A stretch of 64,000 nucleotides of DNA from Haliclystus octoradiatus (Eukaryota; Cnidaria; Staurozoa; Stauromedusae; Haliclystidae). Position 1 is the first letter of the stretch. Each line of letters begins with the position of its first letter. The DNA is taken from the NCBI GenBank assembly GCA_916610825.1, contig OU744453.1:20637301-20701300 (forward strand), given 5' to 3'. Made by a program: the position numbers and the translations under genes. Shown here one piece after another: positions 54,638 through 64,000 of the stretch. The notes under the pieces were generated by a model. That model searched no databases. It was not told the DNA's origin and saw only the letters and a list, made by a program, of their open reading frames with translations.

Positions 54638-54689
54638 AGAGCTTTTGCATCCACTAGTATCCAGTTAAACACTGAATGAGCATATAGTG
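54638..54689 (+). repeat. 51-bp direct repeat, copy 1
   Basis: AGAGCTTTTGCATCCACTAG and the following 31 bases are repeated identically at 55785-55836. There they form the 3' continuation of a CR1/L2-type fragment. Confidence 0.85.
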
Positions 54690-55360
54690 TAAGGCACATT
54701 ATAATGGTTTGAGTGCCAAACTCTGCCAAACTCATGCAAATGAAATATTCAATAAATCAATGATTAGTTACATACATTTGATTGATTTTCTTCATTTCAA
54801 TGTGACCTGTGACTAATTGTTAATCGATTTTAAATTCTAAATGTAACTAATTATAATTATAAATTACTTTTGTTAAAATGGAACAATCCATGTGTAAAAA
54901 ATGAATGAGTTCAAGAGCTTGAAATTGTGCCAGATGGAAATTCATGGATATTCATGAACAATCTATGAAATGCCCATAAAATGTTCATGAAATGTGGGCT
55001 GTTTCATGTTCATGAACCCATAAAGAAATGTTCATGAACTGTTTGGGAATTCATTAACTTTTTTCGCAGGTAGAAGTTTCTGAAATTTAGGACTTCAAAG
55101 TGACGTCATCAAGTTTTCCATAATAATAACCCTTGTTTTTTCTTCCAGAAGGTATGATGTACCTTGTCATGCTAAAGTCAGTTGATGGATATCGACAAAA
55201 GCAATATATGGCTCCTCCTGTTTTAAAACAAACATTGAATTATATTTGCAATGGTAAGTCTTTCTTGCCCTCAACTTATATACAGAGCTGTAAAGTCACA
55301 GCTAAAATTGTAGTTAATAACGATTACTTCTCTCATTTAAATAATCGCGTCTGGGAAATG

Positions 55361-55500
55361 ACCCAGATAATTTACAAAAAGGGAAAAATCAATGGAACAA
55401 GGCTATTACGAGAGTATTTATCGAACGAAAAGAGATTGCCCAATTGCTGTTGTGTATGTCTATGGTGTTTTACTGATCTAATGTAACTACGTGTCTAGTT
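55361..55500 (+). repeat. 140-bp direct repeat, copy 1
   Basis: The segment starting ATGACCCAGATAATT recurs with about 85-90% similarity at about 61813-61960 in the same orientation. Both copies lie close to CR1/L2 remnants and to clusters of TTCATGAAC motifs. A 117-codon plus-strand frame (55133-55486) runs into copy 1 but shows no recognisable domain. Confidence 0.65.
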
Positions 55501-55674
55501 AACTAGCCTTCAAATGTCAGTGGTCACTTTTCACAGTGAAGCGGTTCTTTTAAACAGTGAATTTAGCAATTATTGGATTATCTTTTCAAATCATTGGTCG
55601 TTGACTCCCAAACTGTCCACAAAGCTACCTGGGAATGCCACAAATAAGGTATCAAAAAGTAAACACGTATGGGT

Positions 55675-55812
55675 AACAGGCTAATGGGAAATCTCCATTG
55701 GATTCCAATCCCACAACGAATAAAGTTCAAAGTTTTAATATTGACATACAAAGCATTACATGGCATTGCACCTATCTATATTCAAGAGCTTTTGCATCCA
55801 CTAGTATCCAGT
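55675..55812 (+). pseudogene. CR1/L2-type ORF2 fragment
   Basis: The frame reads NLHWIPIPQRIKFKVLIL then TYKALHGIAPIYIQELL. This matches the conserved LHWLPVxxRIxFKxLxLxYKALHGLAPxYLxELL block C-terminal to the reverse transcriptase of CR1/L2 elements. It is a fragment followed by the 51-bp direct repeat. Confidence 0.7.
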
Positions 55813-55861
55813 TAAACACTGAATGAGCATATAGTGCATATAGTTACATACATTTTAATGA

Positions 55862-56756
55862 TTTGAACTCCCGAAGGGTGAGTTGAGATTGTTGGTATAC
55901 GGGGACGCGCCAACTATTGAGGGTACTTTTTCATGGTCTTTGAAAATTTTCGAGATATCTATTTAAGAATTTTCAAAATATTCGGGGTATTGTTTTTCAA
56001 TGAGCACAAAATGTTGATGAAAACCCACCAAATGGTAGTCAATTTTCAAATATGCGTCGATAGAAATATATCCGGGTATATATTTTGGCCTGAATAAAAT
56101 ATTTGATCGAGGTATCACTTTTGGAAATACAAAATATTTGGGGGCAAATTTCTGAATTCAAACTGGCACCCTCTCTGTCCCTAAAATTTCTTGAGTCCCC
56201 CCCGGGTTTGAACTGCGTGACCCATGCATTTGGTTTGAATTTGAAATGAGCTTTATTATCTCGATTATCTAAATTATGTAGCTTCTTTAATATTTCGGTT
56301 GCATAATGTCTATAGTGAGCAATGAGCACACTGCGTTATGTCCTTTTTGTGTGACACATTCCACAACAACAAATCTAAGTGAATTTCGGGCAATTTATGA
56401 GACGGAAATAGTAAAAATCGTGCAATTTTGAAGGTATTACAGTGCTATAGCTCCCAAATATGCCAAATGCCTATCGTCCGGCAAAATTGAAAAAAACTGC
56501 CCGCAACTATTCGCAATTCCTTCGCGATTTAGTAGTTTTCTAGTTCAAGATAAATTCCGCGTTCCTGAATTCCTCACTTCTGCTTTCGAAGGCGTGAAAG
56601 GATTTGCTAAGATTTTATCTGATTTTTCTCATCACGTTTATAGATAATAGGATTTTTACGATCATAACAGAATAAGGCAGTAAATTGTATCTGTGAGTTC
56701 AAATTAACAGTACCGACCCAAGTACCGACAATCCGACAGTGTGCAATCCGGTTTCT
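55862..56756. other. AT-rich stretch without recognised gene
   Basis: No gene supported. Parts at about 56400-56520 resemble about 37180-37310 (shared CTCCAAATATGC and GGCAAAATTGA phrases), so a dispersed repeat is likely. Its boundaries could not be defined. Confidence 0.4.
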
Positions 56757-56760
56757 TTAA

Positions 56761-59119
56761 AGTGCCTATGAAATGAAAAAATGGGTTTTCAGATTTTTAC
56801 AGATTATGAATCTGCATGTTCAACTTAGTACCATTGCGATATTTTTTTTTGAAAATTCGATGCCTAAGGTATATTTTTGGCATCACAAAGGTGCTACATT
56901 TTGGATGATTTTGGGGACAGGCGCCTGGGCACTAATTTAGCGGCTGTGACGTCAAGAGTTGTACACACAAATTTCACTGCAATCGCTCAAACTACAAACA
57001 CAGGTTCTTACTGCTTGAAAAACAACGTCTGATTTTGATCAAGCAGAACTTAATTCTGGTTCAGAATGTATTTTATCAAGCCATAAAGAGACATTATCCT
57101 TTCAACTTCAACGCAGCCTTGGCAAGGTGAAGGAATTGCTCTGAACGTCCAAACTAGTTCTGAAAAACGCCATTACGAAGAGGATGAAGAAACATTTTTT
57201 GGGGACATTTGAAGGCAACTTTGGAGGGGAAAAAGGTTTTAGTGTTTGGTAAGTGGCTATTATGAATGATGTAGAAACTCAGACAACATTAGGTAGCTTA
57301 GCTGATCATTTTCTGCATAATGTCAAGTCTGATAGTCCAGACCAACCTAAATATCCTTTTCGAGAAACCGAATTGCACGTGTAGTCTATTGAATATTTCA
57401 CCTCTAAATTCTACTTTTTTATGGATTTGTAGACTTATGTAAGATCAATTTTATCACATTTCATTCTAAGTGTGAGTGAATTATGTGAAAATATTTCCTG
57501 GCAAGACCCTACAGAATGCAGTCTTCCTGAGGTTGGAGTTCAAAATAATGCTGATGTTTGATGGCAATCCTTTAAAACTTCTATATACTAACCAGCCAGC
57601 ACAGTTACTACAGCGCTACAATAAAAACAACTGTACCGTCTTGTAGACTGTAATTGAGATATCGTACCGGCAGACAACGGGTACAGAGGGAACGCCAACG
57701 AAACGTATATGTAGTAAACAATTATCCAATAGACAATAAATATCAGTTGAAACATTCTCAAATATTCTCAAATAAAATCAAATTTCATTTATTGACAAAT
57801 AACTATAAGGAATACACTGATGTCTTTACAACAAATTTCTGGAGCATGCTTGTATTGATCTTTTACACAATTCTCAGAGATGCTGCATGTTTCTGCATGA
57901 TGGATATGTGGGTCTCTCAAATGGGAAACATTTCGCAGGTGCTGCGCTACCAGCATGCATTTATCCTAATACACCCAGATGCACCAAGTTTCTGAATAGC
58001 TGAACACCTGGATACCTGGCTGCAACAATGAAAAACTGTAAACACTGTTAACAATCAATTGTCAGAAAATAATCTCTCCGTCCTTCGAATATAAGTCTGA
58101 CAGATGATTTTGCCTTATGGAATTCTAGAACGTTTTGAAATTTTTCAAAATTTTGACCTAAAGAACATAAAAACATATTTACTCTAGCCATTCTGTTTGA
58201 CTAATGTTGTTCTTGCCTGGATTTAGATCATTCTGCTGCTACCATCGATCTATGTACTTTATTTATGTGAATTATATTTTATTATTATCTCAATCCTACT
58301 CATTGTTTTTAACTTCTTTGTTTTGTCGATTTTTCTCAAGATCAGATATTATAGGCCCATCTGTCTGTAATTCTGTAGTATAACCAACCTAATGCATGCA
58401 CATATTGCATTGTTGAGAACATATCTGTTCGTGTTAGACGGTGGTAGGCACTGACAGGGCTGTCCCAAGGCTGTTTCATACATGTATCTCGCTATTACTA
58501 TTGTACTTGATAAAAGGGCATGAATTGTACGAAAAGTTCTTACTTTGAGACGTCGTCTGTAAGCGAGTAAACTAAGGACTCAGATAACATTTTCAAATAA
58601 ATATCTTGGAACCAGAAAACTAAGTGGACTGAAGATGAGCAGAGCTTATTAACTACGATGTTGGCATTTTGCGAAGGTACAAAATCACAACAAGATAATC
58701 CTACGAAGATTGTCCACAATCTTTTCAATTTCCGTGTTATTGAAAAAGTATGCATCTAGATAACTACCGAACCACTTCTGCTTGGACAGTTTACCTTGGC
58801 TGGAGCACCTGATACGCAATACTTACACTATGTTTGCAAATATACACGAGACAAACAACAAAATTACTCCCGCCATGACTGCTTCTTGTGTTGCGTTTCT
58901 GATATGTGTACAACTCTTGACGTCACGTGCCTCATTTGCATAATCTGACCGCGTAAAAAGTGTCTCCTAAAATTTTGTGGAAATGCCGACTTTAGGCATT
59001 ACAAAAGGTAGGTTATAACTAATTGTTTGCAATAAAAACTATATCATCGGAATCAGCGTGAAAATCTCTACAGGGATATGTAAAAACCTCAAAACCCATT
59101 TTTTCATTTCATAGGCACT
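56761..59119. mobile_element. 2.36-kb TTAA-flanked TIR DNA transposon
   Basis: The left end AGTGCCTATGAAATGAAAAA continues TGGGTTTT and is the exact complement of the right end. TTAA flanks both sides (56757-56760 and 59120-59123). Sub-terminal sequence GTGACGTCAAGAGTTGTACA at about 56945 recurs inverted at about 58925, so the ends are related for about 190 bp. TTAA duplication is typical of Kolobok and piggyBac groups; the GTGACGTCA subterminal motif favours a Kolobok-like assignment, which is tentative. No convincing transposase frame was found inside. Confidence 0.75.
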
Positions 59120-59125
59120 TTAAAC
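59118..59125 (+). repeat. 8-bp target-site duplication (left), small hAT
   Basis: CTTTAAAC precedes CAGTGGCGGATCC. It is repeated exactly at 60302-60309. It overlaps the TTAA at the end of the preceding transposon. Confidence 0.9.
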
Positions 59126-60301
59126 CAGTGGCGGATCCAGGGGGGCGCAACAGGCGCAAGCGCACCCATCAGATTTTTAAACTGTTTGATGGCGCCGCGG
59201 CTGTTGTTTTGCTTTCATTCTTTACGAAAACAATAACTGAGAAAACGACTTGTAAATGAAATTTCATCCTGAGTACGTCATATTTTTTCGTAGCAGATTG
59301 GAAGTAGCAGTACGATTGTTATAACAATCGTATGATTGGACACTAGACTTGAAGGAAGTCAACTTAATTTGACCAATCAACGACACTGATTTCGCTACCG
59401 CGGAAGTAGAGCATCCAATAGATTGCTTTGGTTTCGCTCCCCTAAGATGACGTAGCCTTCAAAGAATTTAGCTATGACCCAATGATAATGCTCAATTTCA
59501 CATTCCTGACATAGTTCGCCCCCCTCGGCACCCGTGAATAACAAAGCTTGTCTTGCTAACTGTCCTGCTTGTACTTTCTTTTCTCTTTTTGTTATTTTTA
59601 AACCCTTGAATCAGTCATCGTCATCTAGCCTCCTTTTGTTAATTTAATCACAAATGGCGCTTAGCGAAGGATTAAATTCATAATCATTTTTGGAAGTTAA
59701 TTAAATTTAAATGGCGATCTTTCTCAAGATAAAACTGAAGCAGTTTGAAAACATATACTCCAAGGAGATTATTTCACATGAGTTCAAGGCGTCATTTTAT
59801 TTGAACGATGCTGGTAGAAGTTTGTGAATCTTCAGAGCTGCAGTTTGCATCGTCAGAGAGCAAACTCATAAACTCATAAGGTCATCTCAAATTTGGTGGA
59901 AACTTATCTTGGTATCATGATTTACGAGGCATCCTTATCCAAACTCCGGAAATACTAAACAAGACAAATGTTCTTCTCTCTCCAGGGTACATTGTTTAAA
60001 TTTGTATTTACTATTTTCTTACAAATGCTGATATATTTAACTTGAATATATACTTGTTTTTCTTGGTTACAACATTTTTTGTCGCTGTAAATTTGGAATA
60101 ACTATGAGATAGACCATACTTTGTAGCTACTTGTAAGTTCGATTTGGATATGCAAAAACGATGCTACAGACATCCTAAGAGGTTTTAAATTTCAAAAAAT
60201 TTCCGGGGGGGCATGCTCCCGGACCCCCTACATGGACGGGGCTTCGCCCCTCTACCCCGGAATTCTTGCACCCCTCAGATTTTTGGCTGGATCTGCCCCT
60301 G
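59126..60301. mobile_element. 1,176-bp non-autonomous hAT element
   Basis: The left end CAGTGGCGGATCCAGGGGGG faces the complement of CAGGGGCAGATCCAGCCAAA at the right, with a perfect 8-bp CTTTAAAC duplication. Near the right end a GGGGGGCATGCTCCCGG cluster resembles the subterminal cluster of the 44.4-47.4 kb hAT. No transposase frame is present, so mobilisation would depend on another element. It inserted at the TTAA end of the neighbouring transposon and is therefore younger than that insertion. Confidence 0.9.
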
Positions 60302-60309
60302 CTTTAAAC

Positions 60310-61399
60310 ACCATCAACAACTCCTTGTCCACTTTTATGTATTGCACAACTTAAATACTTAAATAATGATTTAATTCGTTTTTTTAGATTAAATCAAAAC
60401 AGAAATTCAAGTTAAAATATCAATTAAAGAGCTATAACAAACATTTGAGTTATTTCTTCTTCTATATAGTCAATATATCGATGGAGTAATTAAAATTATT
60501 CCCTTATTGTGATTCAATCAATCCATACAATACTTGAAATCTGATTAATTTTTTTATAAAAGTCACAAATTCCCGGCTATAAATCCCGTACTACCTTCAA
60601 AAGTGACATCCCTCCGATTGATTGAAAGGTGTATAAAGCTGCAAAAAATCTCAAAACGCGCATTTTATAGTAGCTGTGATATGGTATGATCATGATATGA
60701 TAGATCAAGTTTTAATGGTAATTTGATTTTAGTAAGATTAATTGTTTGAATGGATTAATTGTATAAATTAATGTCTATTTCTTTATGAAGTAAACTTATA
60801 TATAATTTTTAATGTTTACTTTAAACTGAATTTTAATTCTTTTTACATATTATGCCGTATACAGCGGTAACGCTTTAAACTATGGTTGCTGTAAACTGTT
60901 ATTCAAATACAAACGATATTCTGGCCACGTTATATCATTCATAAATCGTTCATACCATGTTCATACCATTCGCATTTCACTGTCATTTTCTCTTTTGAAT
61001 GCCTTAAGTATTTTTAATCTTCTTTGTTTAAAGAAAACTGAAGTAGATTCTGGCGACTTTATTATCATTTCGCATTTCATTGCTATTTCCTCTTTTGAAT
61101 GACAAAGTGTTTTAATCTACTGTTAGCTAAAGAAAATTGACAGTCGATTACTTAATTAATAGGAATCCTTTGTCATGCTAAGTGTAAGGAATGTCTGGCA
61201 GACGAATACAATGCAACAAAGTTTGACCGGGAAAGTTTATTGGATGCTTGTATCGGCAGCAGAAGATACATTTTAATAGTTTGAATAGCCTAAAACCATG
61301 CACAAAATCTGGCCTTTCTAGTGATATATCATCTTCCGTGCAGTAACGATTGCGTGATGATGCGTCATTGAACACACAAACAGATTTAAGGGAAATTTA
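60310..61399. other. AT-rich stretch without recognised features
   Basis: No supportable gene or element. CATTTCATTGCTATTTCCTC-type phrases occur twice (about 60965 and 61070), suggesting a small local duplication. Confidence 0.5.
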
Positions 61400-61409
61400 A
61401 AAGTAGATA

Positions 61410-61812
61410 CTCACCAACAGTACGATCAGCAGATAAGAAGCTTCCTGCTCAGCCAAAGTTCAATCTAAAATCGTATGGCAATAGAGCATTCTCTAAAGTG
61501 GCACCTTAGTTATGGAACAATTTAACCCTGTAAATTCGGGGCTGCCAATCACTTTCTGAATTCAAAAACAGCATAAAAACAGTCCTCTTCAAGGAAGCTT
61601 ATTAACTATCAAGTCAATACCCTTCGACAAACATGTCTTTTATTTTAATTTTAATTTCAATTTTTCAACTGATTTGTACATAAAATATATAAACATAGAT
61701 AAATAAAAATAAAAATAGACATCTTTTTGTGAAGCGCCATTGGATTATACACTACTAAGAATTGGCGCTATAAAAATATAGTATTATTGTTGTTATTATT
61801 ATTATTATTAAA
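61410..61812 (+). mobile_element. 3' end of a CR1/L2-type non-LTR retrotransposon
   Basis: A frame ending at TAA 61603-61605 reads KSYGNRAFSKVAP, stop, LWNNLTL, stop, then LSEFKNSIKTVLFKEAY. This is the ORF2 C-terminal signature with two internal stops. A 3' UTR containing GTGAAGCGCC follows, then a short (TTA)n tail at 61785-61812. It is a 5'-truncated, inactivated copy. Confidence 0.7.
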
Positions 61813-61960
61813 TGACCGGGATAATTTTCAAAAAAGGGAAATATCAATGGAACGAGGCTGTTACTTAGTATTTATCGAACAAAAAGAGGTTGACTAATTG
61901 CTGTTGTGTATGTCTATGGTGTTTACTGATCTAATGTAACCACGTGTCTAGTTAACTACC
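61813..61960 (+). repeat. 140-bp direct repeat, copy 2
   Basis: Counterpart of 55361-55500. It begins immediately after the ATT tail of the CR1/L2 fragment. A cluster of GTTCATGAAC-type palindromes (61970-62020) follows; a similar cluster precedes copy 1 at about 54950-55050. Confidence 0.65.
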
Positions 61961-64000
61961 CCTGCAAAACTTCATGAACAGTTCATGAACTGGGTTCATG
62001 AATAAGTTCATGAACTCTTTATGGAATATTCATTATTGTTCTTGACCAGATACATCAATAGAGAGCATGTTATAAAGGGGCTGTTTGACATTATTGGACA
62101 GATATAATTCAAAAATCTAGCTAAAGCTTCTTGATAAAGCAATGCAATTGTAATAACATGTTACAGTACATTATTTTCAGGTGAACAAGTTTAAAATTAA
62201 AATTTCCAGGTTATATTAAAGTATAAAAATGCTATAATCTGGATTGTATAAAAACGTTATTTGCACATCTATATTTCTAAAACATTTTCAAATAAGACCA
62301 TTAGTAACATGTTCTGAATTTCATTATGCAGAATGTTCTTAGTATTATCCAAAAATAAATACATTACTGTTTATCTTATAAGTTTGTAAATAAAAACTAT
62401 AGAATAGAAAGCTACTACAACATCCACTGCATTGTTCAAATTAACATAAGTTGACATTAATAAATTGTTATAGTTATAATTATAATAATGGCCTTGATAA
62501 GTTTTCTTGCAATCCTATCAAATGTGTCCAATATACCATAGTGTTTGTGTTAAAAGTATTAGAGGATATTCTCTATTCCTGGGTTCGATTTGTTGTTCAG
62601 TTTCTTGCAATTGAGAAACTTGGGCTATACCAACAATATAAACCTCCCTCAAATCAATATTTTCAATATCCAACTGTATAATATTTAATTGAAAGTAGTT
62701 GAGAGTATTCTTCATTTCATGAAGTAAATCAACATATTTCGTTTTATGATTGTAAGTGAATTATAATCTTGAGTATCTGTTAACTTTTATTGCATTAATA
62801 AGTACAAAAATCCAAGCAATTTCCATTCTCCATTTACTATTTCCATCTAACATACCAGATTTAGTTAAAAAATAGAGACACTAAAATTTCTGAAATGTTG
62901 TTATTTTCTTCTCAGTATTTCAACAATTGATAACAACAATTTCAATTTCCCTTTATGTAATTTATTTACGGATATTGGGAGATTGCTTCTTTAGATAGAG
63001 AAACATTTTCTATTCATACATGATCTTCTTGTGTTTTTACTTTGCGCGATCATTTCTCCTTCAAAAATGCAGTCAAAGTGACGATTTTGGGTTAATGTTG
63101 TGTCTCACTCTTTTTCCTCGAACAGGAACCCGTTTATTTTCAAAAAGAGAGTTTACACCGGAAAAAACACTAAATTTTTTACTTATTTGTTTCTAAATGA
63201 AAAACCGCTAAACGAAATGACAATCTGCTTTCGGAATGAAATTTCAACGTTCAGCTGAATATTTAGAGCTATATTTGACCAATATTCAAGATACATGTAA
63301 AGAAATATAAGCCTCTAGAGTCAAAAGTTTTTAGTTTTGGATTTTTCTCACTCAAGTGCTCACACGATTAACACCTCTTTGCGGCTTCGTCTAAGGATAG
63401 TCGGCATAGCACAGAAATATATTTGTCGACTTAGTAAATAATACATTGACTGGTGCACACATGTTACAGTGCTCTAAAAAATACTTATTTAAAATTTCCC
63501 TGCTTACCAGCATATCATGCATCTCAATATTTATAGCAGCTATCTATCAACTGTTTATACAGTTTGTGAACTTAACAGCTCAATTGGACTGTATCTATGA
63601 ACTGTAGAATGAACAATTGATTGCATGCACAATTACGAAAATGTACATGAACTATTCACAAGTTCATCAGGTACTCACGAACAGCATAGTCGTCAAATCT
63701 TGATTGGTTCTCATGTGCTACCTCCGATAACGTCCAGCGATGAAGTAGCAGCCTTCTAGTCCAATAAACTCACTTAAAAATGTCAACACAAGAAAGATGG
63801 CGGATAGATTTCACTATTTTTTACGAATTTCAAAACCTCTTCTTTAAATAAGCCGGTGTGAAATTTACTGCCGATTTTGAATGAAATTTTTGTAGAAATT
63901 TACTTCTTAGGACATTTAAAAGATCTACCGTGTGCTTTTTTGTTCATCGTTCCCTAATCTCAAGTTATAGCAACATTTTGATAGCATACCACTTTCGGTA
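61961..64000. other. terminal AT-rich stretch without recognised gene
   Basis: No gene supported. The stretch contains TTCATGAAC clusters near 61970-62020 and a context AAGAAAGATGGCGGATAG near 63790 that resembles a translation start, but that frame closes after 15 codons. Confidence 0.5.

Overview
The window is eukaryotic nuclear DNA, AT-rich and most likely from an invertebrate animal. It shows many short coding exons with GT-AG introns, a metazoan-type PFKFB gene, paired DD3-3-like genes, CR1/L2-like retrotransposon tails, hAT, pogo and TTAA-type DNA transposons, and (CCCTAA)-containing minisatellite units. I cannot name the species from sequence alone.

Layout. At 1.7-18.7 kb on the plus strand lie two complete tandem paralogues of the DD3-3 family. 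Copy A has 13 exons and 780 aa in 3.3 kb; copy B has 14 exons and 770 aa in 12.1 kb. Both encode a signal peptide, a large ectodomain, one C-terminal membrane span and a short tail. Copy B's introns are swollen by mobile DNA: a TIR element with a THAP-like relic in intron 5, and in intron 6 a 2.1-kb alternation of (ATT)n arrays with near-perfect palindromes. At 18.9-19.9 kb on the minus strand is an unidentified multi-exon gene end. At 22.1-26.7 kb on the minus strand lies a nearly complete 6-phosphofructo-2-kinase/fructose-2,6-bisphosphatase gene of 15 recognised exons. One of its introns appears to use a GC donor, and another holds about 480 bp of (AAT)n.

From about 27 kb on the window is gene-poor and repeat-rich. 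It contains a possible micro-gene (28.7-29.6 kb), a TIR element (29.6-30.2 kb), a Gypsy pol relic (31.8-32.1 kb), a CR1/L2 tail ending in about 1.15 kb of pure ATT (33.2-34.7 kb), an inverted duplication (35.2/41.6 kb), a 3,077-bp hAT element with perfect 8-bp target duplications and a transposase broken by one stop codon (44.4-47.4 kb), a pogo/Tigger 5' fragment (49.5-50.5 kb), a telomere-motif minisatellite (50.8-51.2 kb), a duplicated exon-like unit (51.4-52.0 kb), a 2.36-kb TTAA-flanked element (56.8-59.1 kb) and, abutting it, a 1,176-bp hAT derivative with perfect target duplications (59.1-60.3 kb).

The most interesting signal is a family of small foldback elements. Their arms carry compact type-I hammerhead ribozyme motifs (CTGANGA, helix II, GAAA, tiny helix III, NUH, helix I) with compensatory changes in helix II between copies. 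They repeatedly sit inside or beside microsatellites. One copy (minus strand, about 21.53 kb) has a fully canonical core with a GUC cleavage triplet. Short-stem-III hammerheads are known from Penelope-like retroelements; the palindromic, microsatellite-embedded arrangement seen here is what deserves a closer look.
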